This document shows, piece after piece, positions 34,088 through 42,246 of a stretch of DNA of 64,000 nt. Made by a program: the position numbers and the translations under genes. This DNA comes from Aquimonas sp046318115 (GTDB taxonomy: Bacteria; Pseudomonadota; Gammaproteobacteria; Xanthomonadales; Xanthomonadaceae). Under the pieces are notes generated by a model. The model saw nothing but the letters and a program-made list of their open reading frames with translations, was not told where the DNA came from and made no database searches. The stretch spans positions 24,025 to 88,024 of the forward strand of contig JBKCVA010000063.1 of the NCBI GenBank assembly GCA_046318115.1, in the 5' to 3' direction. Every line of letters starts with the position of its first letter. Position 1 is the stretch's first letter.

Positions 34088-36559
34088 GTGTCGGTAGACC
34101 AGCAGCAGACCTGTGTGGCGCACAAGTTCGGAGGTTCCAGCCTCAAGACCGCGGAGCGCATCGCCCATGTGGCGAGCCTGCTGCGAGGTCGAACCGAAAC
34201 CACACAGATCACGGTGGTCTCGGCCATGGGCGGGGTCACCGATGCGCTGATCGGCCTGGTGCACGCGGCCAGCCGAGATCCGGCGCAGGCCCAGGCCGAA
34301 CTGGATGCCCTGGCCGCGCGCCATCGTGAGGCCGCGCGCGGCCTGCTGGGCGACGCGGCCGAAGCCGCGCTGGCGCCACTCGAACGCGACTGGCAGGACC
34401 TGCGCGCCCTGCTGCGTGCAGTCGCCCTGCTCGGTCACCCGGCGGCGGATCTCCTGGAATACGTCCAGGGTCTGGGCGAGGTCTGGTCGGCGCAGCTGCT
34501 GGCCGCGCGCCTGCGCGCCGAAGGCGAGACGGTCGACTGGCTGGATGCGCGATCGGTGCTGGTGATCAGCCCCTCGGCCCTGGGTGCGGTCGTCGACTGG
34601 GCCGAATCCGGCAAGCGACTGGCGGCCTGGCGCGGCAGCCACAGCGCGCCGCGCGTGGTCGTCACTGGCTTTGTGGCGCGCGATACGGAAGGCCGCATCA
34701 CCACGCTCGGCCGCAACGGCAGCGACTACTCCGGCGCCATTTTCGCGCGCCTGTTCGCGGCCTCCGAGCTGCACATCTGGACCGATGTCGACGGCGTGCT
34801 CAGCGCCGATCCGCGGCTGGTGCCCGAGGCCATCCTGCTGCCGCGCATGAGCTATGACGAAGCCTTCGAGCTGGCCTACTTCGGCGCCAAGGTCGTGCAC
34901 CCGCGCACGATGGGCCCGGTGCTCGAAGCGGGGATTCCGGTGTGGGTGCGCAACACCTTCAACCCAGCCTGCGCGGGCACGCGCATCGGCCCCGAGCACG
35001 AGGACGGCGCCGGCCCGGTCAAGGGCCTGACCATCGCCCGCGAGATGGCGCTCGTCGAAGTGGAAGGCACCGGCATGATCGGCGTGCCGGGCACCGCCGA
35101 GCGCGTGTTCGGCGCGCTGCGCGACGCCGGCGTGTCGGTGGTGATGATCGCCCAGGCCAGCTCCGAGCACTCGATCTGCTGCGTCGTGCGCGAGGCCGAT
35201 GCCGCGCGTGCGGCTGAAGTGCTGCGGCGTGCGTTCGCGCGCGAGCTTGACGCCGGCCTGCTGCAGGCGGTCGACGTCGAGCGCGGCATCGCCGTGCTGG
35301 CAGCGGTGGGCGACGGCATGAGCGGCCACACCGGCATCGCCGCGCGCCTGTTCTCCGAGCTCGCGCGTGCCGAAGTGAACGTGCGTGCGATCGCCCAGGG
35401 CGGCACCGAGCGCAACATCTCGGTGGCAGTGCGCGACGCCGACGCGGCGCGCGCGTTGCGCGCTGTGCATGCCGGCTTCTATCTGTCGCCGCAGACGGTC
35501 AGCATCGGCGTGATCGGCCCCGGCAATGTCGGTGCCACCCTGCTCGACCAGCTCGCGGCGGTCGCACCCAAGCTGCGCGAGCAGAACAATCTCGACCTGC
35601 GCGTGCGCGCGATCGCCGGCAGCCAGCGCTGGCTGCACTCGGACGGCGGCCTCGATCTGGCCGACTGGCGTGGCAAGTACGCGGCCAGCAGCGAGCACTT
35701 CGATTTCGAACGCTTCACCCAGCACGTGCGCGCACCGCACCTTCCGCATGCGCTGATCATCGACTGCAGCGCCAGCGCCACCGTCGCCGCGCACTATCCG
35801 CGCTGGCTGGCGGCGGGCATCCACATCATCACGCCCAACAAGCAGGCCGGCGCCGCACCGCTGGAGCTCTATCGCCGTGTGAGGGAAGCCGCGCGCCACG
35901 GCCACTGGCGCTACGAGGCCACGGTCGGCGCCGGTCTGCCGGTGATCTCGACCCTGCGTGATCTGATCGATACCGGCGACGAGGTGCGCGCGATCGACGG
36001 CATCCTCTCGGGCACCCTGTCCTACCTGTTCAACGCCTACGACGGCACGCGGCCCTTCTCCGAACTGCTGCTGGAAGCACGCCAGCTCGGCTACACCGAG
36101 CCCGATCCGCGCGACGACCTCTCTGGCCTCGATGTCGCCCGCAAGCTGGTGATCCTCTCGCGCGAATGGGGCCGCGAGATCGAGCTGGCCGATGTCGACC
36201 TCGTCGGCCTGGTGCCGCCGGCGCTGATGGAAATCAGCCGCGAGGACTTCCTTGCGCGCGCGGCCGAGCTGGATGCGCCGATGCTGGCGCGCTTCCAGGC
36301 GGCTCGGGCGCGCGGCTGCGTGCTGCGCTTCGTCGCCCATGTGGATGCCGAGTCCGCCACCGTGGGCCTGGTCGAGCTGCCCCAGGACCACGCCTTCGCG
36401 CATCTCAAGCCCACCGACAACGTGATCCAGTTCAGCACCGCGCGCTACAGCGGCAACCCGCTGATCGTGCAGGGGCCGGGCGCGGGCCCGGAGGTCACCG
36501 CTGCGGGCGTGTTCGCCGACCTGCTGCGCGTGGCGCAGGGCCTGGGGACCCGCCTGTGA
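34088..36559 (+). CDS. thrA: bifunctional aspartokinase / homoserine dehydrogenase
   Basis: Carries out the first and third steps from aspartate to homoserine. About 823 residues from the GTG at 34088 (836 from an ATG at 34049). N-terminal aspartokinase with HKFGGSSLKTAERI and the NGSDYSGAIFARL loop, central ACT repeats (ALRDAGVSVVMIAQASSEHS, FSELARAEVNVRAIAQGG), and C-terminal homoserine dehydrogenase with the nucleotide-binding VIGPGNVGATLL, the ITPNKQAGAA stretch and the catalytic GTLSYLFNAYD region. It overlaps thrB by 4 bp. The start is uncertain; a -10-like hexamer overlaps the upstream ATG. ACT repeats imply feedback control by threonine. Confidence 0.93.
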   Translation: MSVDQQQTCVAHKFGGSSLKTAERIAHVASLLRGRTETTQITVVSAMGGVTDALIGLVHAASRDPAQAQAELDALAARHREAARGLLGDAAEAALAPLERDWQDLRALLRAVALLGHPAADLLEYVQGLGEVWSAQLLAARLRAEGETVDWLDARSVLVISPSALGAVVDWAESGKRLAAWRGSHSAPRVVVTGFVARDTEGRITTLGRNGSDYSGAIFARLFAASELHIWTDVDGVLSADPRLVPEAILLPRMSYDEAFELAYFGAKVVHPRTMGPVLEAGIPVWVRNTFNPACAGTRIGPEHEDGAGPVKGLTIAREMALVEVEGTGMIGVPGTAERVFGALRDAGVSVVMIAQASSEHSICCVVREADAARAAEVLRRAFARELDAGLLQAVDVERGIAVLAAVGDGMSGHTGIAARLFSELARAEVNVRAIAQGGTERNISVAVRDADAARALRAVHAGFYLSPQTVSIGVIGPGNVGATLLDQLAAVAPKLREQNNLDLRVRAIAGSQRWLHSDGGLDLADWRGKYAASSEHFDFERFTQHVRAPHLPHALIIDCSASATVAAHYPRWLAAGIHIITPNKQAGAAPLELYRRVREAARHGHWRYEATVGAGLPVISTLRDLIDTGDEVRAIDGILSGTLSYLFNAYDGTRPFSELLLEARQLGYTEPDPRDDLSGLDVARKLVILSREWGREIELADVDLVGLVPPALMEISREDFLARAAELDAPMLARFQAARARGCVLRFVAHVDAESATVGLVELPQDHAFAHLKPTDNVIQFSTARYSGNPLIVQGPGAGPEVTAAGVFADLLRVAQGLGTRL

Positions 36560-37488
36560 GTCGATACAGGGCGCGGGCCTTTGCGCCCGCCAGCATCGGC
36601 AATGTGGGCGTTGGCTTCGACCTGCTGGGCCTGGTCATCGAAGGCGCCGGCGACACCGTCACGGTGACCCGCCGCGCCGAGCCCGGCGTGCGCATCCGCG
36701 CGATCCGCGGTTCAGAAGTGGAACTGCCCGCGGAACCCGAGAACAACACCGCCGGCCGTGCCCTGCTCTCGCTGATCGAGCGCGCCCAGCCCGGCTTCGG
36801 GATGGACGTCGAGATCGACAAAGGCATCGCCTACGGCTCGGGCATGGGCGGCTCCGCGGCCTCGGCTGTGGCGGCGGTGGTCGCGGCCAATGCGCTGCTG
36901 GAAGCACCGCTCGATGTCGACGCGCTCTACGCCTGCGCGCTCGATGGCGAGGCCGTGGCCAGCGGCGGCCGGCACGGCGACAACGTGGCACCCATGCTGC
37001 TCGGCGGCCTCGTGCTCACGGTCGGCGACGCGCCGCCGCTGAAGCTGCCGACGCCGACCGGCGTGTATTCCGTGCTGGTCCATCCGGACTGCGTGCTGGA
37101 AACGCGTCGCGCGCGCGCCGCGCTCGCCACGCCCTATGCGCTGCACGAGTTCGTGACCCAGAACGGCCACCTGGCGCGCTTCATCGCAGGCCTGTACCGC
37201 AATGATCTCGCACTCATTCGCGCCGGCCTGCGAGACGAACTGGTCGAACCGCGTCGCGCCGCGCTGATCCCCGGCTTCGAAGACGTCAAGCAGGCCGCAC
37301 TCGCGGCCGATGCGCTGGGCGCCAGCATCTCCGGCGCCGGCCCCAGCGTGTTCGCCTGGTGCCTGGGCCACGCGGCCGCCGAGCGCGCGGGGGACGCCAT
37401 GCGGGCGGCCTTCGCCGCCCATGACCTCGACAGCCAGATCTACATCTCACCGCTGGACGCGCCGGGTGCGCGCCTGCTGGAGGATTGA
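36556..37488 (+). CDS. thrB: homoserine kinase
   Basis: GHMP-family kinase that phosphorylates homoserine; 310 residues from the GTG at 36556, which overlaps the thrA stop (GTGA). Seen: N-terminal ARAFAPASIGNVGVGFDLLG, the ATP-binding loop GSGMGGSAASA (near residue 95), and the C-terminal GASISGAGPSVFAW. Translational coupling to thrA is likely. Confidence 0.96.
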   Translation: MSRYRARAFAPASIGNVGVGFDLLGLVIEGAGDTVTVTRRAEPGVRIRAIRGSEVELPAEPENNTAGRALLSLIERAQPGFGMDVEIDKGIAYGSGMGGSAASAVAAVVAANALLEAPLDVDALYACALDGEAVASGGRHGDNVAPMLLGGLVLTVGDAPPLKLPTPTGVYSVLVHPDCVLETRRARAALATPYALHEFVTQNGHLARFIAGLYRNDLALIRAGLRDELVEPRRAALIPGFEDVKQAALAADALGASISGAGPSVFAWCLGHAAAERAGDAMRAAFAAHDLDSQIYISPLDAPGARLLED

Positions 37489-37490
37489 CC

Positions 37491-38795
37491 ATGCGCTTCA
37501 TCTCCACCCGCGGCGGCGGCGCGCCGCAGACGCTTTCGAAAGCACTCGCGCTGGGTCTGGCGGAAGACGGCGGACTGTTCGTTCCCGAAGCATTCCCCTC
37601 GCTGCCGACACTGCCGCAGGCCGGGCTCAGCCTTGCCGAGACCGCCAGCGCGCTCATCGCGCCCTTCTTCGCGGGGGACGCACTCGCAGCCGAGCTGCCG
37701 GCGATCTGCGCCGAGGCGCTGGACTTCCCGGTGCCCGTGCTGCCGACCCACGATCCGCGCACCGAAGTGCTGGAGCTGTTCCATGGCCCCACCGCGGCCT
37801 TCAAGGACGTGGGCGCCCGCTTTCTGGCCGCCTGCTTCGCCCGCCTGCCGCGTGAGTCCAGCGCGCAGCCGCTGACCATCCTGGTCGCCACCTCGGGCGA
37901 CACCGGTGGTGCGGTCGCCGCGGCCTTTCATGGTCGGCCGGGTTTTCGCGTCGTCGTGCTCTATCCCGACGGTCGCGTCAGCCCGCGTCAGGCGCATCAG
38001 CTGAGCTGCTTCGGCGACAACATCCACACCTACCGCGTGCAGGGCAGCTTTGACGACTGCCAGCGCATGGTGAAGGCGGCCTTCTCCGATCCTGAACTGC
38101 GTGCGGCGATTCCGCTGTCCTCGGCCAACAGCATCAGCCTGGGCCGCCTGCTGCCGCAGATGAGCTACTACGCGCATTCGGCGCTGGCGCATCAGGCGCG
38201 GTACGGTGAGCCCGCGCGCTACGCGATTCCCACCGGCAACCTCGGCAATGCCCTGGCCTGCCTGTGGGCGCGGCGGCTGGGCCTGCCGATCGGCGAGGTG
38301 CTGCTGGCCACCAATGCCAACCGCGTGCTGCCCGACTTCATCGACAGCGGCGAGTACCGGCCCGGGCCCAGCGTCTCGACCCTGGCGAACGCGATGGACG
38401 TGGGCGCGCCCAGCAATCTGGAGCGCCTGCGCCACTGGCTGCCGGAGATCGATGGCCTGCGCGCCGCCGTCAGCGCCCGATCGATTGACGACGCGCGGCT
38501 GTCGAAGCTCATCCGCGAGGCCGAAGCGCACTACGGCCACACCCTCTGCCCGCACACCGCTGCGGCGTTCGCGGTGATCGAGGACCGGCGCGCGGCCGGA
38601 GACGAGGGCCGCTTCATCGCGGTGGCGACTGCGCACCCGGCCAAGTTCGAGAGCGTGGTCGAGCCCCTGGTCGGGCATGTCGTGCCAGTGCCGTCTGCGC
38701 TCGCGGCCCTGCTGGCGCGACCGGCGCAGGCGCAGCCGCTGACGGCGGAGGATGCTGCACTCAAGGCGGCGCTCCGGGGCATCGCGCACGCGTGA
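37491..38795 (+). CDS. thrC: threonine synthase
   Basis: PLP enzyme converting phosphohomoserine to threonine; 434 residues. It begins MRFISTRGGGAPQTLSKAL, has the PLP-binding Lys105 in FHGPTAAFKDVGARFLA, the phosphate-binding VATSGDTGGAVAAAF and the IPTGNLGNALA stretch. The ATG at 37491 lies 2 bp after the thrB stop; an in-frame TTG at 37485 is less likely. It closes the thrABC operon; palindromic repeats begin 4 bp after the stop and may end the transcript. Confidence 0.96.
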   Translation: MRFISTRGGGAPQTLSKALALGLAEDGGLFVPEAFPSLPTLPQAGLSLAETASALIAPFFAGDALAAELPAICAEALDFPVPVLPTHDPRTEVLELFHGPTAAFKDVGARFLAACFARLPRESSAQPLTILVATSGDTGGAVAAAFHGRPGFRVVVLYPDGRVSPRQAHQLSCFGDNIHTYRVQGSFDDCQRMVKAAFSDPELRAAIPLSSANSISLGRLLPQMSYYAHSALAHQARYGEPARYAIPTGNLGNALACLWARRLGLPIGEVLLATNANRVLPDFIDSGEYRPGPSVSTLANAMDVGAPSNLERLRHWLPEIDGLRAAVSARSIDDARLSKLIREAEAHYGHTLCPHTAAAFAVIEDRRAAGDEGRFIAVATAHPAKFESVVEPLVGHVVPVPSALAALLARPAQAQPLTAEDAALKAALRGIAHA

Positions 38796-38799
38796 TGTG

Positions 38800-38967
38800 G
38801 GGTGGGTCTTGACCCACCACGAGCTCCGCTCTTGCCTCGGTGTTCCGATCTCATAGGGTGGGTCTCGACCCACCCTGAGCTCCACACTCGCCCCGGTCCC
38901 ACAAGCCCATAGGGTGGGTCTTGACCCACCATAAGCTCGATACTCGCCTCGGTCTTGTTTCGTCGCT
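38800..38967. repeat. three tandem 56-bp palindromic repeats
   Basis: Units begin at 38800, 38856 and 38912, exactly 56 bp apart. Each starts with a hairpin core GGGTGGGTCTTGACCCACC (variant GGGTGGGTCTCGACCCACCC in unit 2) followed by AGCTC and a CTCGCC-like stretch. The third unit decays at its 3' end. The first hairpin lies directly behind thrC and could act as a terminator or mRNA stabiliser. Confidence 0.85.
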
Positions 38968-39066
38968 TCGTCGCTGGAAGCGGAGAGCAAGAGCTTTCGG
39001 TCCGTCCTTCCGCGCTCCCAAAGCATGGCCATCCATGGCCATTCCCGCGTGCGGCCGGCCCGAGTC

Positions 39067-39094
39067 CCTTTTCTTTGCGTGGCCAAAGAAAAGG
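39067..39094. terminator. A/T-rich hairpin in the repeat island
   Basis: Perfect 11-bp stem CCTTTTCTTTG / CAAAGAAAAGG with a 6-nt loop. It may act as a terminator on either strand or be part of a dispersed repeat. Confidence 0.5.
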
Positions 39095-39402
39095 AACCAA
39101 AAGAAAGGCCTGCTCGTCCGCGCCCTTAAGCGCATCCTTGCGCAGAGGGTTCGCGTGAGCCGGTCGGGGTTTTCGGACAGGGCGTCCCTGGCCCGTCGAA
39201 AACCTTGGCCGCATCCCTGCGGCCAACCCTGCGGGCGGATCGACCGCCTCCCGCCGCTACCCAGGGGTCCCGTCGAGGAGCGCGGGCTCCTGCCCGCAAG
39301 AGCAATGGCAAGAGCGCCGAAGCCGAAGCCGAAGCAGAGCCGACGCAACCGATGGCCGATGCGCCCGCGACGAGCGGTGCTCTTGCGATGCCGCTCAGGT
39401 CC

Positions 39403-41802
39403 TCAGTTCTCTGCCCCGAGACACCGCGCAAAGAACGCTTCAGTCACCCGGAACCGGTGCAGGGCATCCTTCTTCTGCAGACCATGGCGGGCGCCCGGGT
39501 AGGTCATGAGCTCGAAGGGCTGACCGCGCGCCTGCAGTTCCGACATCAGCCGCGTGCTGTTCACGAACAGGACGTTGTCGTCGGCCATGCCGTGCAGCAG
39601 CAGCAGCGGTTTGGTGAGCCCATCGAGATGGGTGAACACCGAGGCTTGCCTGTAGCCCTCGGGGTTGCGCTGCGGCAGGTCCATGTAGCGTTCGGTGTAG
39701 TGGGTGTCATACAGGGCCCAGTCGGTGACCGGCGCGCCGGCCGCGCCGCAGGCGTAGTCCTCGCCGGCGCGGGCCAGCAGCATGAGCGTCATGTAGCCGC
39801 CGTTGGACCAGCCGTAGACGCCGATGCGTTCGCCGTCGACATAGGGCAGCCCGCGCAGGAAGGCAACGCCGCGGCGCTGGTCGTCGACTTCCACCGTGCC
39901 CTGTTTGCCGTACAGCGCGCCGCCGAAAGCCGCACCGCGCCGGGGCGTGCCGCGGTTGTCCAGCGAGAACACCACATAGCCCTGCTGGGCCAGGTACTGG
40001 TTGTAGTCGACCTGCCAGGTGCGCTTGACCGTCTGTGCCGCCGGGCCGCCGTAGACCAGCACCACCGCCGGGTAGCGCTTGTCGGGATCGAATCCGGCCG
40101 GCTTGATCAGGCTGTAGTGCAGCGCGGTTTCGCCGTCGGCGGCGATCAGCTTGCCGAACTCCATCGGCAGGTGCGCGGCCAGATACGGCGCATAGGGATG
40201 GTCGGCGTCGAGCGCGTTGTCGATCAGCGCGGCGATGCGCTCGCCCGAGGCGCGATACAGCTCCATCTGCGGCGGCGTGCTCGGGCTGTTCCAGCTGTCG
40301 ACGTAGACGCTGGCGTTGTCGGCGAACTTCACCTCGTGCCAGGCGCCAGCGGCGGTCAGGCGCTTCGGCTCGCCGCCGCCGAGCGGCAGCGCGTAGGCAT
40401 GCTTCTCCAGCGCGGAGTCGAGCGTGCCGCTGAAGTAGACGAGGCCGGCGTCTTCATCCAGGGCCAGCACGTCCTCGACGGTCCACTCGCCGCGAGTCAG
40501 CGGCGTCAGCGCGCCGCTCGCCAGGTCGCCCAGATACAGGTGCTCGAAGCCCGAGCGCTCGCTGCTCCACAGGAAGCGCTGGCCGTCTTTCAGGAAGCGC
40601 AGGTTGTGGTGCAGCGGCACCCAGGTGTCGGCGGTCTCGGTGAGCAGCACGCGCTGGCGGCCGCTGTCGAGGTCGTGCAGCACCAGGTCGAGCCGGCGCT
40701 GGTCACGCGACTGTCGCTGGAAGCTGAGCAGGCGCGGCGTCGCCCAGTTGACGCGGGTGAGGTAGATGTCGCGTTCGGGGCCGAGGTCGATGGCCGCGTG
40801 CGCGGGTGCCTGCATGCTGTCCTGCAGCATCACCGTGCGCGGCCCCTCGGTGGTCTCGATGCGGCCGGGCACGGCCTTGGGTGCGCTGAGCGCAGACGTC
40901 AGATCGACCACGTGCAGGCTGATGGCGACATTGGCTTCGCCAGCGGCCGGATAGCGCTGCTGGACGATGGTGCTGGTGTCGGCGTGGATCTCGAAGCGTT
41001 CGCGGATCGGCACCGGGGTTTCGTCGATGCGCGTATACGCAATGGCGGAGTCGTCCGGTGCCCACCAGTAGCCGGTGTGGCGGTCCATCTCCTCGTCGGC
41101 GACGAACTCGGCGACGCCGTTGCCGATCACCTCGCTGCCGTCCGAGGTCAGGCGATGGCTGCGGCCGTCGGCGAGGTCGATCACCCACAGGTCGCGGCCG
41201 CGGATGAAGCTGACGTAGCCGCCCTTCGGCGAAACCTTGGGATCGGTGGCGAAGCCTTCCCCGTTCGTCAGCTTGCGCACCTGCTGGCCGGGCTCGGCGC
41301 CGAGGTCGTAGAGGTAGAGCTCGCCGCCGAGCGGGAACAGCAGGCGGCGGCCGTCCGGCGCCCAGTGGTAGTCGACGATGCCGGTCAGGCCGACGATGCG
41401 TTGGCGCTCGCGGCGGGCCTTTTCTTCGTCCGACAGCACTTCATTGGGTACCAGCGCCTGCGAATCGACCAGGCGGCGGGTCTCGCCGGATTCGATGTGG
41501 TACTCCCACAGATCCAGGCGGAAGCGGTCCTCGTCGCGGCTCTTGAGAAAGGTCACGCGGGCGCCGTCGGGGGCGATCTTGGGTTGCATCAGCGAGGGCC
41601 CGGACAGCGGCTGATCGCCGGTCAGGGCTTCCAGGGTCAGCGGCTGCGCGGCGAAGCTGGCAAGCGGGACGAGGCTCATGGTCAAACCGATCAGGGCAAA
41701 GGGCCGCAGGCGGCGCAACAGGCCTTCGCTGGCGGTGTACAGGCGGTGCAGGACGGCAGCGGGCTGGGCGGTGCTGGACCCGGGGGGCGGTTTGGAAGGC
41801 AT
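39403..41802 (-). CDS. S9 family peptidase, dipeptidyl-peptidase IV-like
   Basis: A 799-residue exported prolyl-oligopeptidase-family enzyme that cleaves N-terminal dipeptides, typically after Pro or Ala. A hydrophobic segment near residue 40 (LIGLTMSLVPLASFAA) is a signal or anchor, preceded by an unusually long N-terminus; a start at the internal Met inside it is possible but would spoil the signal. Then a DPP-IV N-terminal beta-propeller and the alpha/beta hydrolase domain with Ser666 (GWSNGGY), the Asp of ADDNVLF (residues 741-742) and His773 (GARHGLQ). It stands alone between repeats and a long divergent gap. Confidence 0.9.
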   Translation of the reverse strand: MPSKPPPGSSTAQPAAVLHRLYTASEGLLRRLRPFALIGLTMSLVPLASFAAQPLTLEALTGDQPLSGPSLMQPKIAPDGARVTFLKSRDEDRFRLDLWEYHIESGETRRLVDSQALVPNEVLSDEEKARRERQRIVGLTGIVDYHWAPDGRRLLFPLGGELYLYDLGAEPGQQVRKLTNGEGFATDPKVSPKGGYVSFIRGRDLWVIDLADGRSHRLTSDGSEVIGNGVAEFVADEEMDRHTGYWWAPDDSAIAYTRIDETPVPIRERFEIHADTSTIVQQRYPAAGEANVAISLHVVDLTSALSAPKAVPGRIETTEGPRTVMLQDSMQAPAHAAIDLGPERDIYLTRVNWATPRLLSFQRQSRDQRRLDLVLHDLDSGRQRVLLTETADTWVPLHHNLRFLKDGQRFLWSSERSGFEHLYLGDLASGALTPLTRGEWTVEDVLALDEDAGLVYFSGTLDSALEKHAYALPLGGGEPKRLTAAGAWHEVKFADNASVYVDSWNSPSTPPQMELYRASGERIAALIDNALDADHPYAPYLAAHLPMEFGKLIAADGETALHYSLIKPAGFDPDKRYPAVVLVYGGPAAQTVKRTWQVDYNQYLAQQGYVVFSLDNRGTPRRGAAFGGALYGKQGTVEVDDQRRGVAFLRGLPYVDGERIGVYGWSNGGYMTLMLLARAGEDYACGAAGAPVTDWALYDTHYTERYMDLPQRNPEGYRQASVFTHLDGLTKPLLLLHGMADDNVLFVNSTRLMSELQARGQPFELMTYPGARHGLQKKDALHRFRVTEAFFARCLGAEN

Positions 41803-42246
41803 GACGGAAACCCGATACTGGGACGCGAACCTGCGATGGGACCCGAGCCGGCGAAGCTCCGCAAGGGGCGGCAGTCGCGCTCGCGCTGGCCGGATCGACC
41901 CCACGGGGATCGCGTCCGGGCCCGGAGAGTAGCCCCACCGCGCCTTTTGGCGCTTGCGGCGCTCCGCGTTCGGTCACAATCTGACGCACAGTCGCCAGGC
42001 CTGACACCGCTGGCAGGCCTCGGCAGCGGGGCCCTGGCCGTGTCCAGTCTGTGAGCTGCGGCACATTTCTTGCCTGCCCCGAGCCAGTGACCCGTCACCC
42101 GAACTCTACCGACCAGCTCGTGCGACCCTGCTCGACGGCGGCGATGGCCAAGGATTCCTTCCGCGCATGTACTCATTGATCGGCGGTCCCCTGCGCACCC
42201 AAGTGCCTTCCTCGCGAGCTTGCCCGCGTGACCGGGGGGCGCAGCG
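41803..42246. other. divergent intergenic region
   Basis: About 444 bp between the S9 peptidase and the DUF1631 gene. No gene, RNA or clear repeat was seen; it should contain both promoters. Confidence 0.5.

Larger units (their letters stand above)
38796..39402. repeat. repeat-rich intergenic island between thrC and the S9 peptidase
   Basis: About 600 bp without a supported gene. It contains a 3 x 56-bp palindromic array (38800-38967), a hairpin (39067-39094) and further short inverted repeats near 39160-39230. Open frames across it have no recognisable product and run through the repeats. Related sequences are common between genes in Xanthomonadaceae-type genomes (recalled, not searched). 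Confidence 0.65.

Noticed and set aside
38800..38967. CRISPR array
   Set aside because: Only three contiguous units with no spacers, internal palindromes and divergence between units; no cas genes.
39205..42054. Long plus-strand open frame (949 codons) opposite the S9 peptidase
   Set aside because: Composition is His/Gln/Val-rich as expected for a shadow frame; it runs through the repeat island, and the minus-strand peptidase has its full triad.
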